The translations under genes and the position numbers were made by a program. The notes under the pieces were generated by a model that did not search any database, was not told the DNA's origin, and saw nothing but the letters and a program-made list of their open reading frames with translations. Positions 42,401 through 51,041 of a DNA stretch of 64,000 nucleotides are shown here, in pieces (position 1 is the first letter of the stretch; each line of letters starts with the position of its first letter). Source of the stretch: Pontibacillus salicampi (lineage in GTDB: Bacteria; Bacillota; Bacilli; Bacillales; BH030062); the NCBI RefSeq assembly GCF_042434395.1, contig NZ_JBHLTP010000005.1, positions 62,001 to 126,000 of the forward strand, written 5' to 3'.

Positions 42401-43675
42401 TTATAATAAACTTACTTGTTGCACGTGTTCTTCATCTAATTTTCTATTTCTAATCCTCTTTATTGCCCACTCTGTTATAGGGTCTGCAACTGCTTTAGCC
42501 ATTAAAACCGGCACAGCATTACCTATTTGCTTATATTGCTTATCTAATCGCCCATTTTCTGATGTTTTAGAGTTACCACCGGCGCTAAACTCAAACCAAT
42601 CTGGAAAGGTTTGTATTCTTGCAATTTCTCTTACTGATAACCTTCTATGATTTTCTTCTCCATCAGGTAATATCCACTGATCTGTGCCTACTTTCACCAT
42701 AGAAGCCCCATCCGGATGAAGTGGGGCTTGTCTTCCAGATGCCTGTATTGTAAAGCTCTGGTCATCCCAACTTTTTTTGCGGTTACGTGACAAATAAATG
42801 GAAGAGAAAGAACCTGTAAAATAAGGTCCTGGCTTCTCTCTTAAATCCCCTATTGCATCTTCCAAAGTAACATATGGTTTTAGTCCTTCAGCATCTCCAT
42901 GCGTAGGTTCTGGAAATTCATATTGGAAATCAATTCCCTTTTTCACCCCAACAATAATTACACGCTCTCTAACCTGAGGCACACCATAATCTCTCGAATT
43001 AATAAGTTTAAATTTTACATTGTAGCCAGCTGATGAGAAATCTTCAATTATTTGTTTCATTACTTCACCTTTACCTAATGTCATTAAACCTTTTACATTC
43101 TCAGCCACAAAGATTTCAGGTTGTGATTGCATAATGCACCTTATAAAGTGAATATATAAGAAGTTTCTATCATCATCAACTAATCTTGGTCCAGCTCCAC
43201 TAAAACCTGGGCATGGAAATCCACCTATAACCATATCTGTTTTTGGAAAATACTTTACTTTCCTAATGTCTTTTTCATGTTGAAAGGCCGTATTAAGAAA
43301 GTTTTTTCTATATGAGGCGTTAGCTTCCTTAAATAAGTCATTAGTATATATAGTATGGAATACGCTCTTTTGCCTAATTTCATCATATTCATTACCATCT
43401 TTGAATGCATTCATTGCCTTTTCTTTTCCAACCATACCTTCCAAACCGGATAATTCAAACCCTAAATCTAATCCACCACAACCAGAGAATAAACTTATCA
43501 CATTAAACTTATCTTTTTTATATTCTGTGGTTTCTAATACATCTATATCATCTTCGTCTTCATAAATCCTTGACGTTTCTTCTTCTATTTTTTCTAGTAG
43601 TATATTTTTAACATCTTCTGATGTGTAATCTGATGTAGGTCTATATTTTCCACGACCTCTTTCTTCAATTTTCAT
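42401..43675 (-). CDS. DNA (cytosine-5-)-methyltransferase
   Basis: 424 residues, ATG behind GGGAGG. It transfers methyl from S-adenosylmethionine to C5 of cytosine in a specific site. Ordered motifs: I (VISLFSGCGGLDLGFE, 59-74), IV with catalytic Cys155 (GGFPCPGFSG), VI (ENV, 192-194), VIII (QVRER, 234-238), a target-recognition region around 260-370 containing QSFTIQASGRQAPLHPDG, and X (GNAVPVLMAKAVADP, 385-399). A 55-residue N-terminal extension is acidic. The sequence specificity cannot be read. A TATAAT precedes it at about 60 bp. With the next gene it probably forms a restriction-modification system; alone it would be an orphan methylase. Confidence 0.93.
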   Translation of the reverse strand: MKIEERGRGKYRPTSDYTSEDVKNILLEKIEEETSRIYEDEDDIDVLETTEYKKDKFNVISLFSGCGGLDLGFELSGLEGMVGKEKAMNAFKDGNEYDEIRQKSVFHTIYTNDLFKEANASYRKNFLNTAFQHEKDIRKVKYFPKTDMVIGGFPCPGFSGAGPRLVDDDRNFLYIHFIRCIMQSQPEIFVAENVKGLMTLGKGEVMKQIIEDFSSAGYNVKFKLINSRDYGVPQVRERVIIVGVKKGIDFQYEFPEPTHGDAEGLKPYVTLEDAIGDLREKPGPYFTGSFSSIYLSRNRKKSWDDQSFTIQASGRQAPLHPDGASMVKVGTDQWILPDGEENHRRLSVREIARIQTFPDWFEFSAGGNSKTSENGRLDKQYKQIGNAVPVLMAKAVADPITEWAIKRIRNRKLDEEHVQQVSLL

Positions 43676-43812
43676 AACAGAAGACCTCCCTCTTGAAAAA
43701 CATTATAACACTACTATTAAAATAAGGCCACTCTAACATCTCTATTATGAAAAGTTAAAAAAAATAAGATAATTCATTAATAGCCAGCTCAGTGGACTAT
43801 TAAAATTTAAAA

Positions 43813-44100
43813 ATCGAATAGGAGGAGGCGACTAACCTCCGTCCTCTCACACCACCGAGCGTACGGGTCCGTACTCGGCGGTTTCCTTACGGTTGACGTA
43901 AAAATTTATATCGTTGCGATAAACTACGAAGTCCTAAACGATTCCAACAGGAATTGTTTAGGGTTTTATTTAGTATTGGGCTATTAGCTATACGCCAATA
44001 GTCCTTCCTTGAGTTTGCCCACTCGTGTGCTTTCCTCTTCGGAACACCCAAATGGATTAACTTCCTTTTCTTTGTTTTAGGGAGTTTATATATACAAACG
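43813..44100 (-). mobile_element. Group II intron, 3' remnant (RT tail plus domains V-VI)
   Basis: On the minus strand the end of a bacterial group II intron is readable. The C-terminal tail of the intron-encoded reverse transcriptase/maturase is followed directly by domain V (43849-43884: CCGAG-GTACGG paired with CCGTAC-CGG, then GTGTGAGAGGACGG) and domain VI (GGAGG...CCTCC, 43821-43840, with a likely branch A), ending near 43813 at TATTCGAT. Domains I-III and most of the protein are absent, so the intron is dead. Its upstream end abuts an IS21 fragment. Confidence 0.75.
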
Positions 44101-44123
44101 AAGTTTGAACATTCTGACCTCAA
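43887..44123 (-). pseudogene. Group II intron reverse transcriptase/maturase, C-terminal fragment
   Basis: The frame gives KLIHLGVPKRKAHEWANSRK, then YWRIANSPILNKTLNN, W-N-R-L-G-L-R-S-L, and ends LRQP. This is the typical end of intron-encoded maturases (GVPK-KAYEWANTRKGYWRIANSPIL). The first dozen or so residues of the frame come from the fused neighbouring sequence. The reverse transcriptase and most of domain X are missing. Confidence 0.8.
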
Positions 44124-44302
44124 GTAAAAGTCCAGAGAAATGGGGGCATTTAATTAGCGATCACGAGATTTCGTTAGCAATTTCAGACCGTTTACTCCAT
44201 CGTGTGGAACTTATTCATGGCGGAGAGAATGAGGAGAGTCATTGTATGAAAAATAGAAAAAGCATATTTTCAGCAGAGGCTGGTACATTTGAGTGGCTGT
44301 GA
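44108..44302 (+). pseudogene. IS21-family IstB ATPase, C-terminal fragment
   Basis: The frame reads LTSSKSPEKWGHLISDHEIS, then LAISDRLLHRVELIHGGENE and SHCMKNRKS. This is the end of the IstB helper ATPase of IS21 elements (T-S-N-x-x-x-x-x-W-G-x-x-x-x-D, A-I-x-D-R-L-L-H). It joins the group II intron remnant head to head at about 44100. The remaining IS21 sequence to the left is absent. Confidence 0.75.
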
Positions 44303-44402
44303 TCAGAAGTGTAAAGGGGAAACGAGAAAAAAGTGTAAAATTCGACTTGAGTGTCTACACACTTCTTCTAAACCAGGTAATTTCTTGTTAAAATGCATGC
44401 GG

Positions 44403-44475
44403 ACGCAACTCCTATTTATATTTGTTTCTGGAAATTTAAGTATAGTGGGTATAGGAGTTTGCGTTTATTTTTTTG
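44403..44475 (+). terminator. Terminator-like hairpin behind the IS21 remnant
   Basis: ACGCAACTCCTAT (44403-44415) pairs with ATAGGAGTTTGCGT (44451-44464) with one bulge, followed by TTATTTTTTT. Confidence 0.5.
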
Positions 44476-44516
44476 CTTAAATCTTCAGAGACCCTAACAA
44501 ATATTGTAGAGCCAAA

Positions 44517-44562
44517 AGAAAAGCAGGAATCCTTTATTACCAGGTCCCTGCTTTTCTTTTTT
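44517..44562 (-). terminator. Terminator of the GHKL ATPase operon
   Basis: AGAAAAGCAGG (44517-44527) pairs with CCTGCTTTTCT (44547-44557). On the minus strand it ends in TTTTGG after the stem, about 20 bp behind the last gene. Confidence 0.8.
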
Positions 44563-44578
44563 GATTACTCTAGTATCT

Positions 44579-45340
44579 TTATACCTGGGTCACTGTTTGA
44601 GACAGATCATAATAATACCCTAAATACTCTAAAAATATTTCTTTCAATTCCTCTTTCTCTAACATAGGAGACATAATGACTGGGTAACTTTTATTAAATT
44701 CAAAGATTACACGTCTACCTACCCTTTCATCCTTTCCTAGATCATCTCTCCCCTTTATTTTTGATTTCATAACTTTTGAAAGGTTCAAATCATCTATGAT
44801 GTCTAATATATTTATCAAAAAATTGTCATTTCGGAATATTTCATATTTTATAATGTAATTGTATAAATCTAGATTATCAACTAGTAAACTATAATATCTT
44901 TTTCGATCTCTTTCATCACCAACACTATCATTTATATATTGAGCACCAAGAACACACTTATAAATATAGTTTTCCCAATCGAAATTTTTTAAGACAACAT
45001 TATGGAATTGGTTCATACTTTGTTTGATTTGAGGATAATTTTTTAACAAGAATTCTCGTTTAGTTGTTACTAATAAGGAGTGCCAAAATAGCTCATCAAA
45101 GTGAATATCTCTATCTGTATTCAAGTAATTTTCCGCTAAAATTTCAATAGCTTCAAAAAATAATTGTTTTTTATCTCTTTCATTTTCATGAGCCATATAT
45201 ATAGGAAATTCCGGGGCTTGTGCTAGATTTACAACTTCTCCGGAGAAATACTCGTCTTTGAGATGTATTTGATCTTCTAAAAAATCTTTATAAAACTGTT
45301 CATTTTGTTTATACCCATTAGCTAATAGCTTAACTTCCAT
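44579..45340 (-). CDS. Unrecognised protein, third gene of the GHKL ATPase operon
   Basis: 253 residues, mostly helical, no membrane segment or signal. It is acidic and aromatic-rich, with segments LFWHSLLVTTKREFLLKNYP and IYKCVLGAQYINDSVGDERDRKRYYSLL. I see no nuclease, ATPase or nucleotide-binding signature. Its start overlaps the preceding gene by 11 bp, so the two are translationally coupled. Proteins of this size and shape (possibly the DUF6339 group; I cannot confirm it) occur beside GHKL ATPases in defence islands. Function unknown. Confidence 0.7.
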   Translation of the reverse strand: MEVKLLANGYKQNEQFYKDFLEDQIHLKDEYFSGEVVNLAQAPEFPIYMAHENERDKKQLFFEAIEILAENYLNTDRDIHFDELFWHSLLVTTKREFLLKNYPQIKQSMNQFHNVVLKNFDWENYIYKCVLGAQYINDSVGDERDRKRYYSLLVDNLDLYNYIIKYEIFRNDNFLINILDIIDDLNLSKVMKSKIKGRDDLGKDERVGRRVIFEFNKSYPVIMSPMLEKEELKEIFLEYLGYYYDLSQTVTQV

Positions 45341-46181
45341 GTGAAATTAACCCCTTTACCACTGATGTATATTTTTCTAATATACGATCGGATATTGCAT
45401 ATATTACTTCATCAATATTATTAATGCTCAGCTCTTCTATCATTTTTTTCTTCATTAATTGATATAGCTTGAACTCTAATGGGTTGCTCGGTGGTTCGAT
45501 AACTTCCAAGTCCACATATTCACTATCTTCCCCGTTATTCACAATAAAGCGTTGAAGTGCAGCGTATAAACCAGTATATATATATGGGTGATTTAACGTA
45601 TTGCTTTGAGGTAAATTATTAAATTGGAAATCTGGTTTTCTGTAATAAATCACGATTGTTTCGTGACTAAGTTCAATTTTTATATCTGATTTTAAATTAG
45701 CATCTAGTTTTTTCTCAAAAAGTTCCAATGGCTCTTTAAAGCTACCGTCAAACAAGACGACATTTGAAAAACCTAAAATCGCATGCTTGGGTACTACTAT
45801 CTCTTCTTTAAAAAAATCATAAAATCCGCTTAAATCTTCATTTTGTTTGAAGTCAATTTCAGCTTTTGATTGTATATGCATTTGAATGGAAGTACGTTTG
45901 CTAACAGATATACGTGATTTAGCAATTTCGACAGATTTCTGATTATTTTCTAATCTAAAAAACTTATTATCTTTTGATTGAATAATTAATATTAATTGAA
46001 CATAGTCCTTTGTTAATAGATCATTGATAAAGGGTGACTCAATTTCATATTGAAAATCAAAGCGATAGTTATGAGTATTTTCATGTAATTCTACATCCAA
46101 AATAAAAAGATTTGTTGAATAATTGTTAGAGTTATTCGTTAAAACAGGGTATGGAAAGTTTGCATCTTTTTTGTAAATCAT
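45330..46181 (-). CDS. Unrecognised protein, second gene of the GHKL ATPase operon
   Basis: 283 residues. The N-terminal 200 residues alternate hydrophobic and polar residues in a beta-strand pattern (STNLFILDVELHENTHNYRF, YVQLILIIQSKDNKFFRL, IKIELSHETIVIYYRKP); the last 60 are helical (LYQLMKKKMIEELSINNIDEVIYAISDRILEKY). No catalytic motif is recognised. It starts 2 bp after the ATPase stop and overlaps the next gene by 11 bp. It could be a structural or target-binding partner of the ATPase. Confidence 0.7.
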   Translation of the reverse strand: MIYKKDANFPYPVLTNNSNNYSTNLFILDVELHENTHNYRFDFQYEIESPFINDLLTKDYVQLILIIQSKDNKFFRLENNQKSVEIAKSRISVSKRTSIQMHIQSKAEIDFKQNEDLSGFYDFFKEEIVVPKHAILGFSNVVLFDGSFKEPLELFEKKLDANLKSDIKIELSHETIVIYYRKPDFQFNNLPQSNTLNHPYIYTGLYAALQRFIVNNGEDSEYVDLEVIEPPSNPLEFKLYQLMKKKMIEELSINNIDEVIYAISDRILEKYTSVVKGLISHGS

Positions 46182-46183
46182 CT

Positions 46184-48124
46184 TTACACCTCTACGTAGT
46201 AAACGAATTTTAATGATTTGTTTAAGCTTTCTTTTAAGTTTAATTCAAGTTGTGCTACCCCTTGTGTGATCTGAACATTATTAATCACATTTTGATTAGA
46301 GGTGCAATTTCCGCCTGAATTTAAATCAATAATATATTTATAATTATCTTGAATGTTAAATTCATTTGGGTATTCCACACCCATTCCATCAATTACTGCT
46401 AAAGAGATGTTGCAGTACGTATCATTGTTTATATGCTCACTTTTTGTAAAATCAAATTTAACCATCTCTTTATTTCCTACTATCAGGCGTTCAACCATAT
46501 CAGGATGGGCACTATAAATGGTAGATAATCGCTCTTGTTTTTCAGTATGTTTATCACTATCTTGGCTTTTTTGTCGCTTTAAAGGATCGCGCTTCTTCTT
46601 GGATTGACCTGGATTCTTCTTTGTACCCTGCTTACTGTCCTTTCTATCACGCTTCTCTTTTATAGGCATATCGCTAGATGTTTTTACTAAAGATTTTTTC
46701 CCATCATTTATCATCACGGTTCCAAGAGTATCAGATAAATCTTTTTTAAATTGTGTTTCCAAAACATACAAAATGTCCGCAGTATTCATTTGGCCGTCAG
46801 TTGGATTATTTTTCTTTATCGCTTCTTCAATAATTTTTGAAATTTCACGAGACAAATTGCTCATGAACTTTTTTGCACGTTTCTTTTGATTAGGATCTTT
46901 TATATCATTAGGAGATAATTTAGTATGCGACTCATTTTCTAATAATTTTAAGTACTTATCTTCTGCTGAACTCCCAATTAATACCGCGTTAAAAGGCTTA
47001 GTAGCTTTCCCCTCTATTTTAAAATCCTCAATCTTCATACCAATCGTTCTAACGATAGCAACCCGACCTTTCGGTATTTGCTCATCATAATAAAAATATA
47101 AATTGAAATGATAATCTTCTACACCGTCTGATACTTTAATCACTTCAGGTGTTTCATTCAAATAAGTATCTACATACAAAGGCGTGAATACTTTTTTTGC
47201 TTCCGTAATATCCTGGACATAATATTTTGGGTCTTTAATGTAGTTCAGTATTGTATCGTTTGTAACCTCTTTCTCATTTACGATTACTTTTAATTTCCCT
47301 TCCAAAATCGATAAGAAAAAACTGTCACATATGCTTCTGATAATTTCGCTCTCATTATCGTATTCTTCACGGAAATAAGGGATAATAATTTTAAGCCCCC
47401 GAGTGTTTTTCTCAAAAACTTGATCAAAGTTATTCTTATATGGGTAAAACTTAGACTTATTTCCTTCTAATTTAATATCAGTAAAATATCCAGTCGAACG
47501 GTAACACTGGTCTTTATATAGATGTTCAATTAATTGAACTGTCCCACCTAAATGTTTATCGCCATTTTCATCACAATTTGCAAAGTACATAAGATGTAAA
47601 TCTGACGCAGCATTGGAAGCGATTTTTCCAACACCATGCGATCCCCCACGAGAAGTTTCTAGAGATGAATCCTCCTCTTCAAAGTGCACTCCCTTGCTAT
47701 AGGCATAAATCCCCCATGTATCTCTTTTGGAGCCACTCTGACCATTTCTGGCACCTGTTAGACCTCGTGTATTTGAATCCTCAAAAGATATATACCTTAC
47801 TTCTTCTTGATTAATTTTATTTAACATGTGCTGTATCGTTTCTTTTGTATAACCATTTCGTCCTTCTAGACACTTAATCCTTTCAATCACTTCGTTAATA
47901 CCTGGAATATTTGATTTTTTAATACTACCTGTTTTAATTGTAAGAATAACCGGGCTTTCATATCCAGGTAAACGACCGTCCAGAGAATTTTGTGCATTTT
48001 CACGAGTAAGACCATTTATCCCCATATTATAAAAACGTTCTAAAATTTTATTGAAATTTGATTCTTCTATATTTGGTATCGATGAAAATTTCCATTTGTC
48101 ATAATTATTGACGTTTAATTTCAT
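46184..48124 (-). CDS. GHKL-type (MutL/Hsp90-like) ATPase
   Basis: 646 residues, ATG behind AAAGGAGCC. The Bergerat ATP fold is readable in order: N-box RENAQNSLDG with Glu42, Asn43 and Asp49; G1 box FEDSNTRGLTG with Asp116; and a lid/G2 box RGGSHGVGKIA (159-169). A transducer-like middle region follows (FNAVLIGSSAEDKYLKLLE near 390). At about 485-535 there is a Lys/Arg-rich disordered linker (DRKDSKQGTKK...KRQKSQDSDK), then a C-terminal beta domain of 110 residues. It is not MutL, GyrB, Hsp90 or a sensor kinase: no dimerised histidine or C-terminal endonuclease motif is seen. It heads a tightly packed three-gene operon beside a DNA methyltransferase, the setting typical of anti-phage genes. 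Confidence 0.8.
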   Translation of the reverse strand: MKLNVNNYDKWKFSSIPNIEESNFNKILERFYNMGINGLTRENAQNSLDGRLPGYESPVILTIKTGSIKKSNIPGINEVIERIKCLEGRNGYTKETIQHMLNKINQEEVRYISFEDSNTRGLTGARNGQSGSKRDTWGIYAYSKGVHFEEEDSSLETSRGGSHGVGKIASNAASDLHLMYFANCDENGDKHLGGTVQLIEHLYKDQCYRSTGYFTDIKLEGNKSKFYPYKNNFDQVFEKNTRGLKIIIPYFREEYDNESEIIRSICDSFFLSILEGKLKVIVNEKEVTNDTILNYIKDPKYYVQDITEAKKVFTPLYVDTYLNETPEVIKVSDGVEDYHFNLYFYYDEQIPKGRVAIVRTIGMKIEDFKIEGKATKPFNAVLIGSSAEDKYLKLLENESHTKLSPNDIKDPNQKKRAKKFMSNLSREISKIIEEAIKKNNPTDGQMNTADILYVLETQFKKDLSDTLGTVMINDGKKSLVKTSSDMPIKEKRDRKDSKQGTKKNPGQSKKKRDPLKRQKSQDSDKHTEKQERLSTIYSAHPDMVERLIVGNKEMVKFDFTKSEHINNDTYCNISLAVIDGMGVEYPNEFNIQDNYKYIIDLNSGGNCTSNQNVINNVQITQGVAQLELNLKESLNKSLKFVYYVEV

Positions 48125-48149
48125 ATTAGGCTCCTTTATTTCTTTGTTA

Positions 48150-48167
48150 ATGGTAATATTTTACCAT
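48150..48167. promoter_or_regulatory. Dyad ATGGTAA-N4-TTACCAT before the GHKL operon
   Basis: 7-bp perfect arms around TATT, 26 bp upstream of the ATPase start and overlapping a TAAAAT that could be its -10 box. It is a possible operator. Confidence 0.4.
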
Positions 48168-48250
48168 ATATATGAAATTTGTTGGCTTTTAATATTGAAA
48201 ATTTTATTAGAAGCCCGAAATTATGCAAAAAAAGCATTATTCTATTATAA

Positions 48251-48279
48251 AAAAAACGCCTCTCTTTTAAGAGAGACGT
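48251..48279 (-). terminator. Terminator of rlmCD
   Basis: GACGTCTCTCTT pairs with AAGAGAGGCGT and runs into TTTTTTTT on the minus strand. The stem includes the last codons and the TAA stop of rlmCD. Confidence 0.9.
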
Positions 48280-49670
48280 CCATCTGAATTATTATTTTTT
48301 CTACGAAGATGACTTACACACTCCACGTGCCCCGTCTGCGGAAACATATCCACCGGCTGCACTTCCTGTGTCTCAAACCCACCATCTTCAAGAATGCGCA
48401 GGTCACGCGCTAAAGTAGATGGATTACAAGAAACATACACAATCTTTTCTGGCTGCATTTGAATCATGGCGTTAAGCAGTGATTCATCGCAGCCTTTTCG
48501 TGGTGGGTCGACGACGATGACGTCTGGGCGGAGGCCCTGGGATTGCCACCATGGGAGAAGGGATTCGGCTTCTCCTACGTAGAATTCAGCGTTTTCGATG
48601 TTGTTTAGTTTGGCGTTCTTTTTGGCGTCGTCCACGGCTGGTGCGACGATTTCGACGCCTAGCACCTTTTTGGCCTGCTTGGCTAGAAATAGGCTGATGG
48701 TTCCTATGCCACAATAGGCGTCGACGACGGTTTCGTGTCCTTTCAGATTAGCATATTGCAGTGCTTGGTCGTATAGTGCTTTCGTCTGAGTTGGGTTGAC
48801 TTGGTAGAACGACTTTGGTGAGATGTTAAAGCGAATATCTCCGATGGTGTCTACGATATATTTGTCTCCCCATAGGATGTTCGTTTGGTCACCCATAATG
48901 ACGTTGGTGCGTTTGTTGTTGACGTTGTGGATGATGGATTTCACATTTGGGAATGTGTCGCGTATTTCTTGGACGATTGCTTCCTGATGTGGTAATTTCT
49001 TTGTCTTCGTAATGATGACTACCATAATGTCGCCGGTTGTCTGACCGGTACGTACCATGATGTGACGTAGGACGCCTCTATGGTTTTCTTCTTTGTATGG
49101 TTCGATGCTATATTTTTCGGCGATGCGGCGAACGGCTTCTACCATGCGGTCGTTGTGCTCGTCCTGAATGACACACGTGTCCATATCAATAATGTCGTGG
49201 CTTCTCTTCCGATAAAAGCCTGCCTTTAATCCGCCTTCTTCTGTTTCGCCTACAGGGATTTGCACTTTATTTCGGTAGCGCCAAGGGTCTTCCATGCCGA
49301 TGGTTGGGTGTACTGGTACGTGGGATAGGTGTCCTATTTTGTGCATCGCATCCTTCACTTGCTTCTGCTTCATATCGAGCTGCATCTTGTAGCTCATATG
49401 CTGCAGCTGACAGCCTCCACATTTTTCATACACATCGCATGGTGGATCCACTCGTTCCTGGCTTGCTTCTTTTACGTCTAGAAGGATACCAAATCCAAAA
49501 TTCTTCTTCACTTTAACAACCTTTACTTGTGCTTTTTCTCCTGGCAGGGCGTAGGGCACAAATAAGGGATAGCCGTTTACCTTTCCTACTCCGTTGCCTT
49601 CATGAGTCAGGTCTTCAAAGGTTAGTTCAATTGTTTCGTTTTTATTCACAGGTGGTTGAGGTTTAGACAT
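48267..49670 (-). CDS. rlmCD: 23S rRNA (uracil-5)-methyltransferase
   Basis: 467 residues. An N-terminal TRAM domain (NETIELTFEDLTHEGNGVGKVNGYPLFVPYALPGE) is followed by the iron-sulfur cysteines (CDVYEKCGGCQLQHM and the later MDTCVIQ). The SAM-binding core is VVDAYCGIGTISLFLA, with DPPRKGCDE and the catalytic CNPSTLARDL near the C-terminus. In B. subtilis the orthologue (YefA) methylates U747 and U1939. The neighbour dgkB and the order to gatCAB equal those in B. subtilis. The accessory island begins right after its terminator. Confidence 0.93.
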   Translation of the reverse strand: MSKPQPPVNKNETIELTFEDLTHEGNGVGKVNGYPLFVPYALPGEKAQVKVVKVKKNFGFGILLDVKEASQERVDPPCDVYEKCGGCQLQHMSYKMQLDMKQKQVKDAMHKIGHLSHVPVHPTIGMEDPWRYRNKVQIPVGETEEGGLKAGFYRKRSHDIIDMDTCVIQDEHNDRMVEAVRRIAEKYSIEPYKEENHRGVLRHIMVRTGQTTGDIMVVIITKTKKLPHQEAIVQEIRDTFPNVKSIIHNVNNKRTNVIMGDQTNILWGDKYIVDTIGDIRFNISPKSFYQVNPTQTKALYDQALQYANLKGHETVVDAYCGIGTISLFLAKQAKKVLGVEIVAPAVDDAKKNAKLNNIENAEFYVGEAESLLPWWQSQGLRPDVIVVDPPRKGCDESLLNAMIQMQPEKIVYVSCNPSTLARDLRILEDGGFETQEVQPVDMFPQTGHVECVSHLRRKNNNSDGRLS

Positions 49671-49828
49671 GCATACCTTCCTTTGCCGTTCTTAAATTTC
49701 TATCGAATTATATCATATATTACCCGTATCTGTAGCTTTTTCAACTTAGGTTCCTGATAGGGTGATTGTTCATCATTATTCCCAACACGAACAGACAGGA
49801 TAACTGCATTTTTCTAATAACAAAACGA

Positions 49829-49855
49829 AAGACAGCCATTATCTCTGACTGTCTT
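49829..49855 (-). terminator. Terminator of dgkB
   Basis: AAGACAG (49829-49835) pairs with CTGTCTT (49849-49855), overlapping the dgkB stop and running into TTCGTTTTG on the minus strand. Confidence 0.6.
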
Positions 49856-50753
49856 GTTCCTCCCAAAAGGTTTTTGGGACATAAAATTCGAGGTGGCGAT
49901 ACAAATTGACAAATTCCCCGGGTAATAATCCGCCATATTCCCCGTCAATATTCAACTGCATTTTCTCATCCGTGTGCACTTTTATGCGATTAGCTGTCGT
50001 GTAGATAACGTTCGGATCACTAATGTGATTGCCCTTCATGGCAAGGCTTGCTAAGCGAATTAATTCGGGAATATTGACTTTCTTAATAATAAGCAGGTCA
50101 AACATTCCATCATCCATCAAGGCATCTGGAGCCAGCTTTTCTAAGCCGCCAATAGAGTTTGTATTAGATACAAGAAATACCATTACTTCTCCTTCAAACC
50201 ATTTCCCGTCAAATTCAATTTGCACATAGGTTGGTCTAATGGAAGGAACCATTTCTACTCCTTTTAAATAATATGCTAATTGGCCGAGTACAGTCTTTAG
50301 TTTACTAGGCACTTCATACGTAAGCTCTGTAAGCTTTCCGCCACCAGCAATATTAACAAAGTAATGATTGTTTACTCTTCCTATATCAAGAGCTTTCGGA
50401 TGCCCTTCCAAAATGACATCGACCGCTCCCTTTACATTTCGAGGCACATGAATTGCTCTAGCAAAGTCATTGGTTGTCCCAACGGGAATAATCCCTACAC
50501 GGGGTCTATAGTCCTTTTCAGCAATACCGTTAATTACTTCATTTATTGTTCCATCTCCACCTGCAGCAACTACAAGGTCGAATTTTCGTTCCGCTGCCAT
50601 ACGCGCTGCTTCTATAGCGTCACCTTCACACGTTGTAGCGTGGGTAGACGTTTCATAGCCAGCTTGTTCGAACCGTTGGAGAATTTCTGGAAGTTCTCGT
50701 TTAACGGCCTCTCTTCCTGAGGTTGGATTGTATATGATTCGGGCTCGTTGCAT
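49839..50753 (-). CDS. dgkB: Diacylglycerol kinase (soluble DgkB type)
   Basis: 304 residues from the ATG at 50753 behind GGAGGAAG; the frame opens 27 codons earlier with no site. It phosphorylates diacylglycerol back to phosphatidate, recycling lipid left from lipoteichoic acid synthesis. YNPTSGRE, the catalytic GGDGTINE (65-72) and IPVGTTNDFARA define the DAGK catalytic domain; LAPDALMDDGMFDL carries the structural metal region and NIDGE the late motif. Length matches DgkB (about 300). Confidence 0.93.
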   Translation of the reverse strand: MQRARIIYNPTSGREAVKRELPEILQRFEQAGYETSTHATTCEGDAIEAARMAAERKFDLVVAAGGDGTINEVINGIAEKDYRPRVGIIPVGTTNDFARAIHVPRNVKGAVDVILEGHPKALDIGRVNNHYFVNIAGGGKLTELTYEVPSKLKTVLGQLAYYLKGVEMVPSIRPTYVQIEFDGKWFEGEVMVFLVSNTNSIGGLEKLAPDALMDDGMFDLLIIKKVNIPELIRLASLAMKGNHISDPNVIYTTANRIKVHTDEKMQLNIDGEYGGLLPGEFVNLYRHLEFYVPKTFWEEQDSQR

Positions 50754-50909
50754 AGGTCTTCCTCCATCCAAGCCATATTTACTTTCCCTATCATAGCTTT
50801 TTTTCATCGATTTGAAAAGTTTTTCCTTTTCCATCTTATTATGCGAAACACGACATTCCTATACCCTAAAATGCCTGTTTTCCATCTCATAAAATCAAAG
50901 CTAATCATC

Positions 50910-50944
50910 AATAAATCCTGCCGTTTACAACAGCAGGATTTATT
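50910..50944 (-). terminator. Terminator-like hairpin of gatCAB
   Basis: AATAAATCCTGC (50910-50921) pairs with GCAGGATTTATT (50933-50944). It lies 98 bp after the gatB stop; the minus-strand tail TGATG is poor. Confidence 0.55.
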
Positions 50945-51041
50945 CCATAGGCAGACTCGGGAGCGAATGTATTGGATGGAGGAGCCTTCATCCTCTCTAG
51001 GTTACACCGTTCCTGGAGTCTCTCACAAATGCATAGGTTAC

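Noticed and set aside
44473..44667. 64-residue ORF across the GHKL operon end
   Set aside because: It includes the terminator stem and the antisense of the last gene; no ribosome site.
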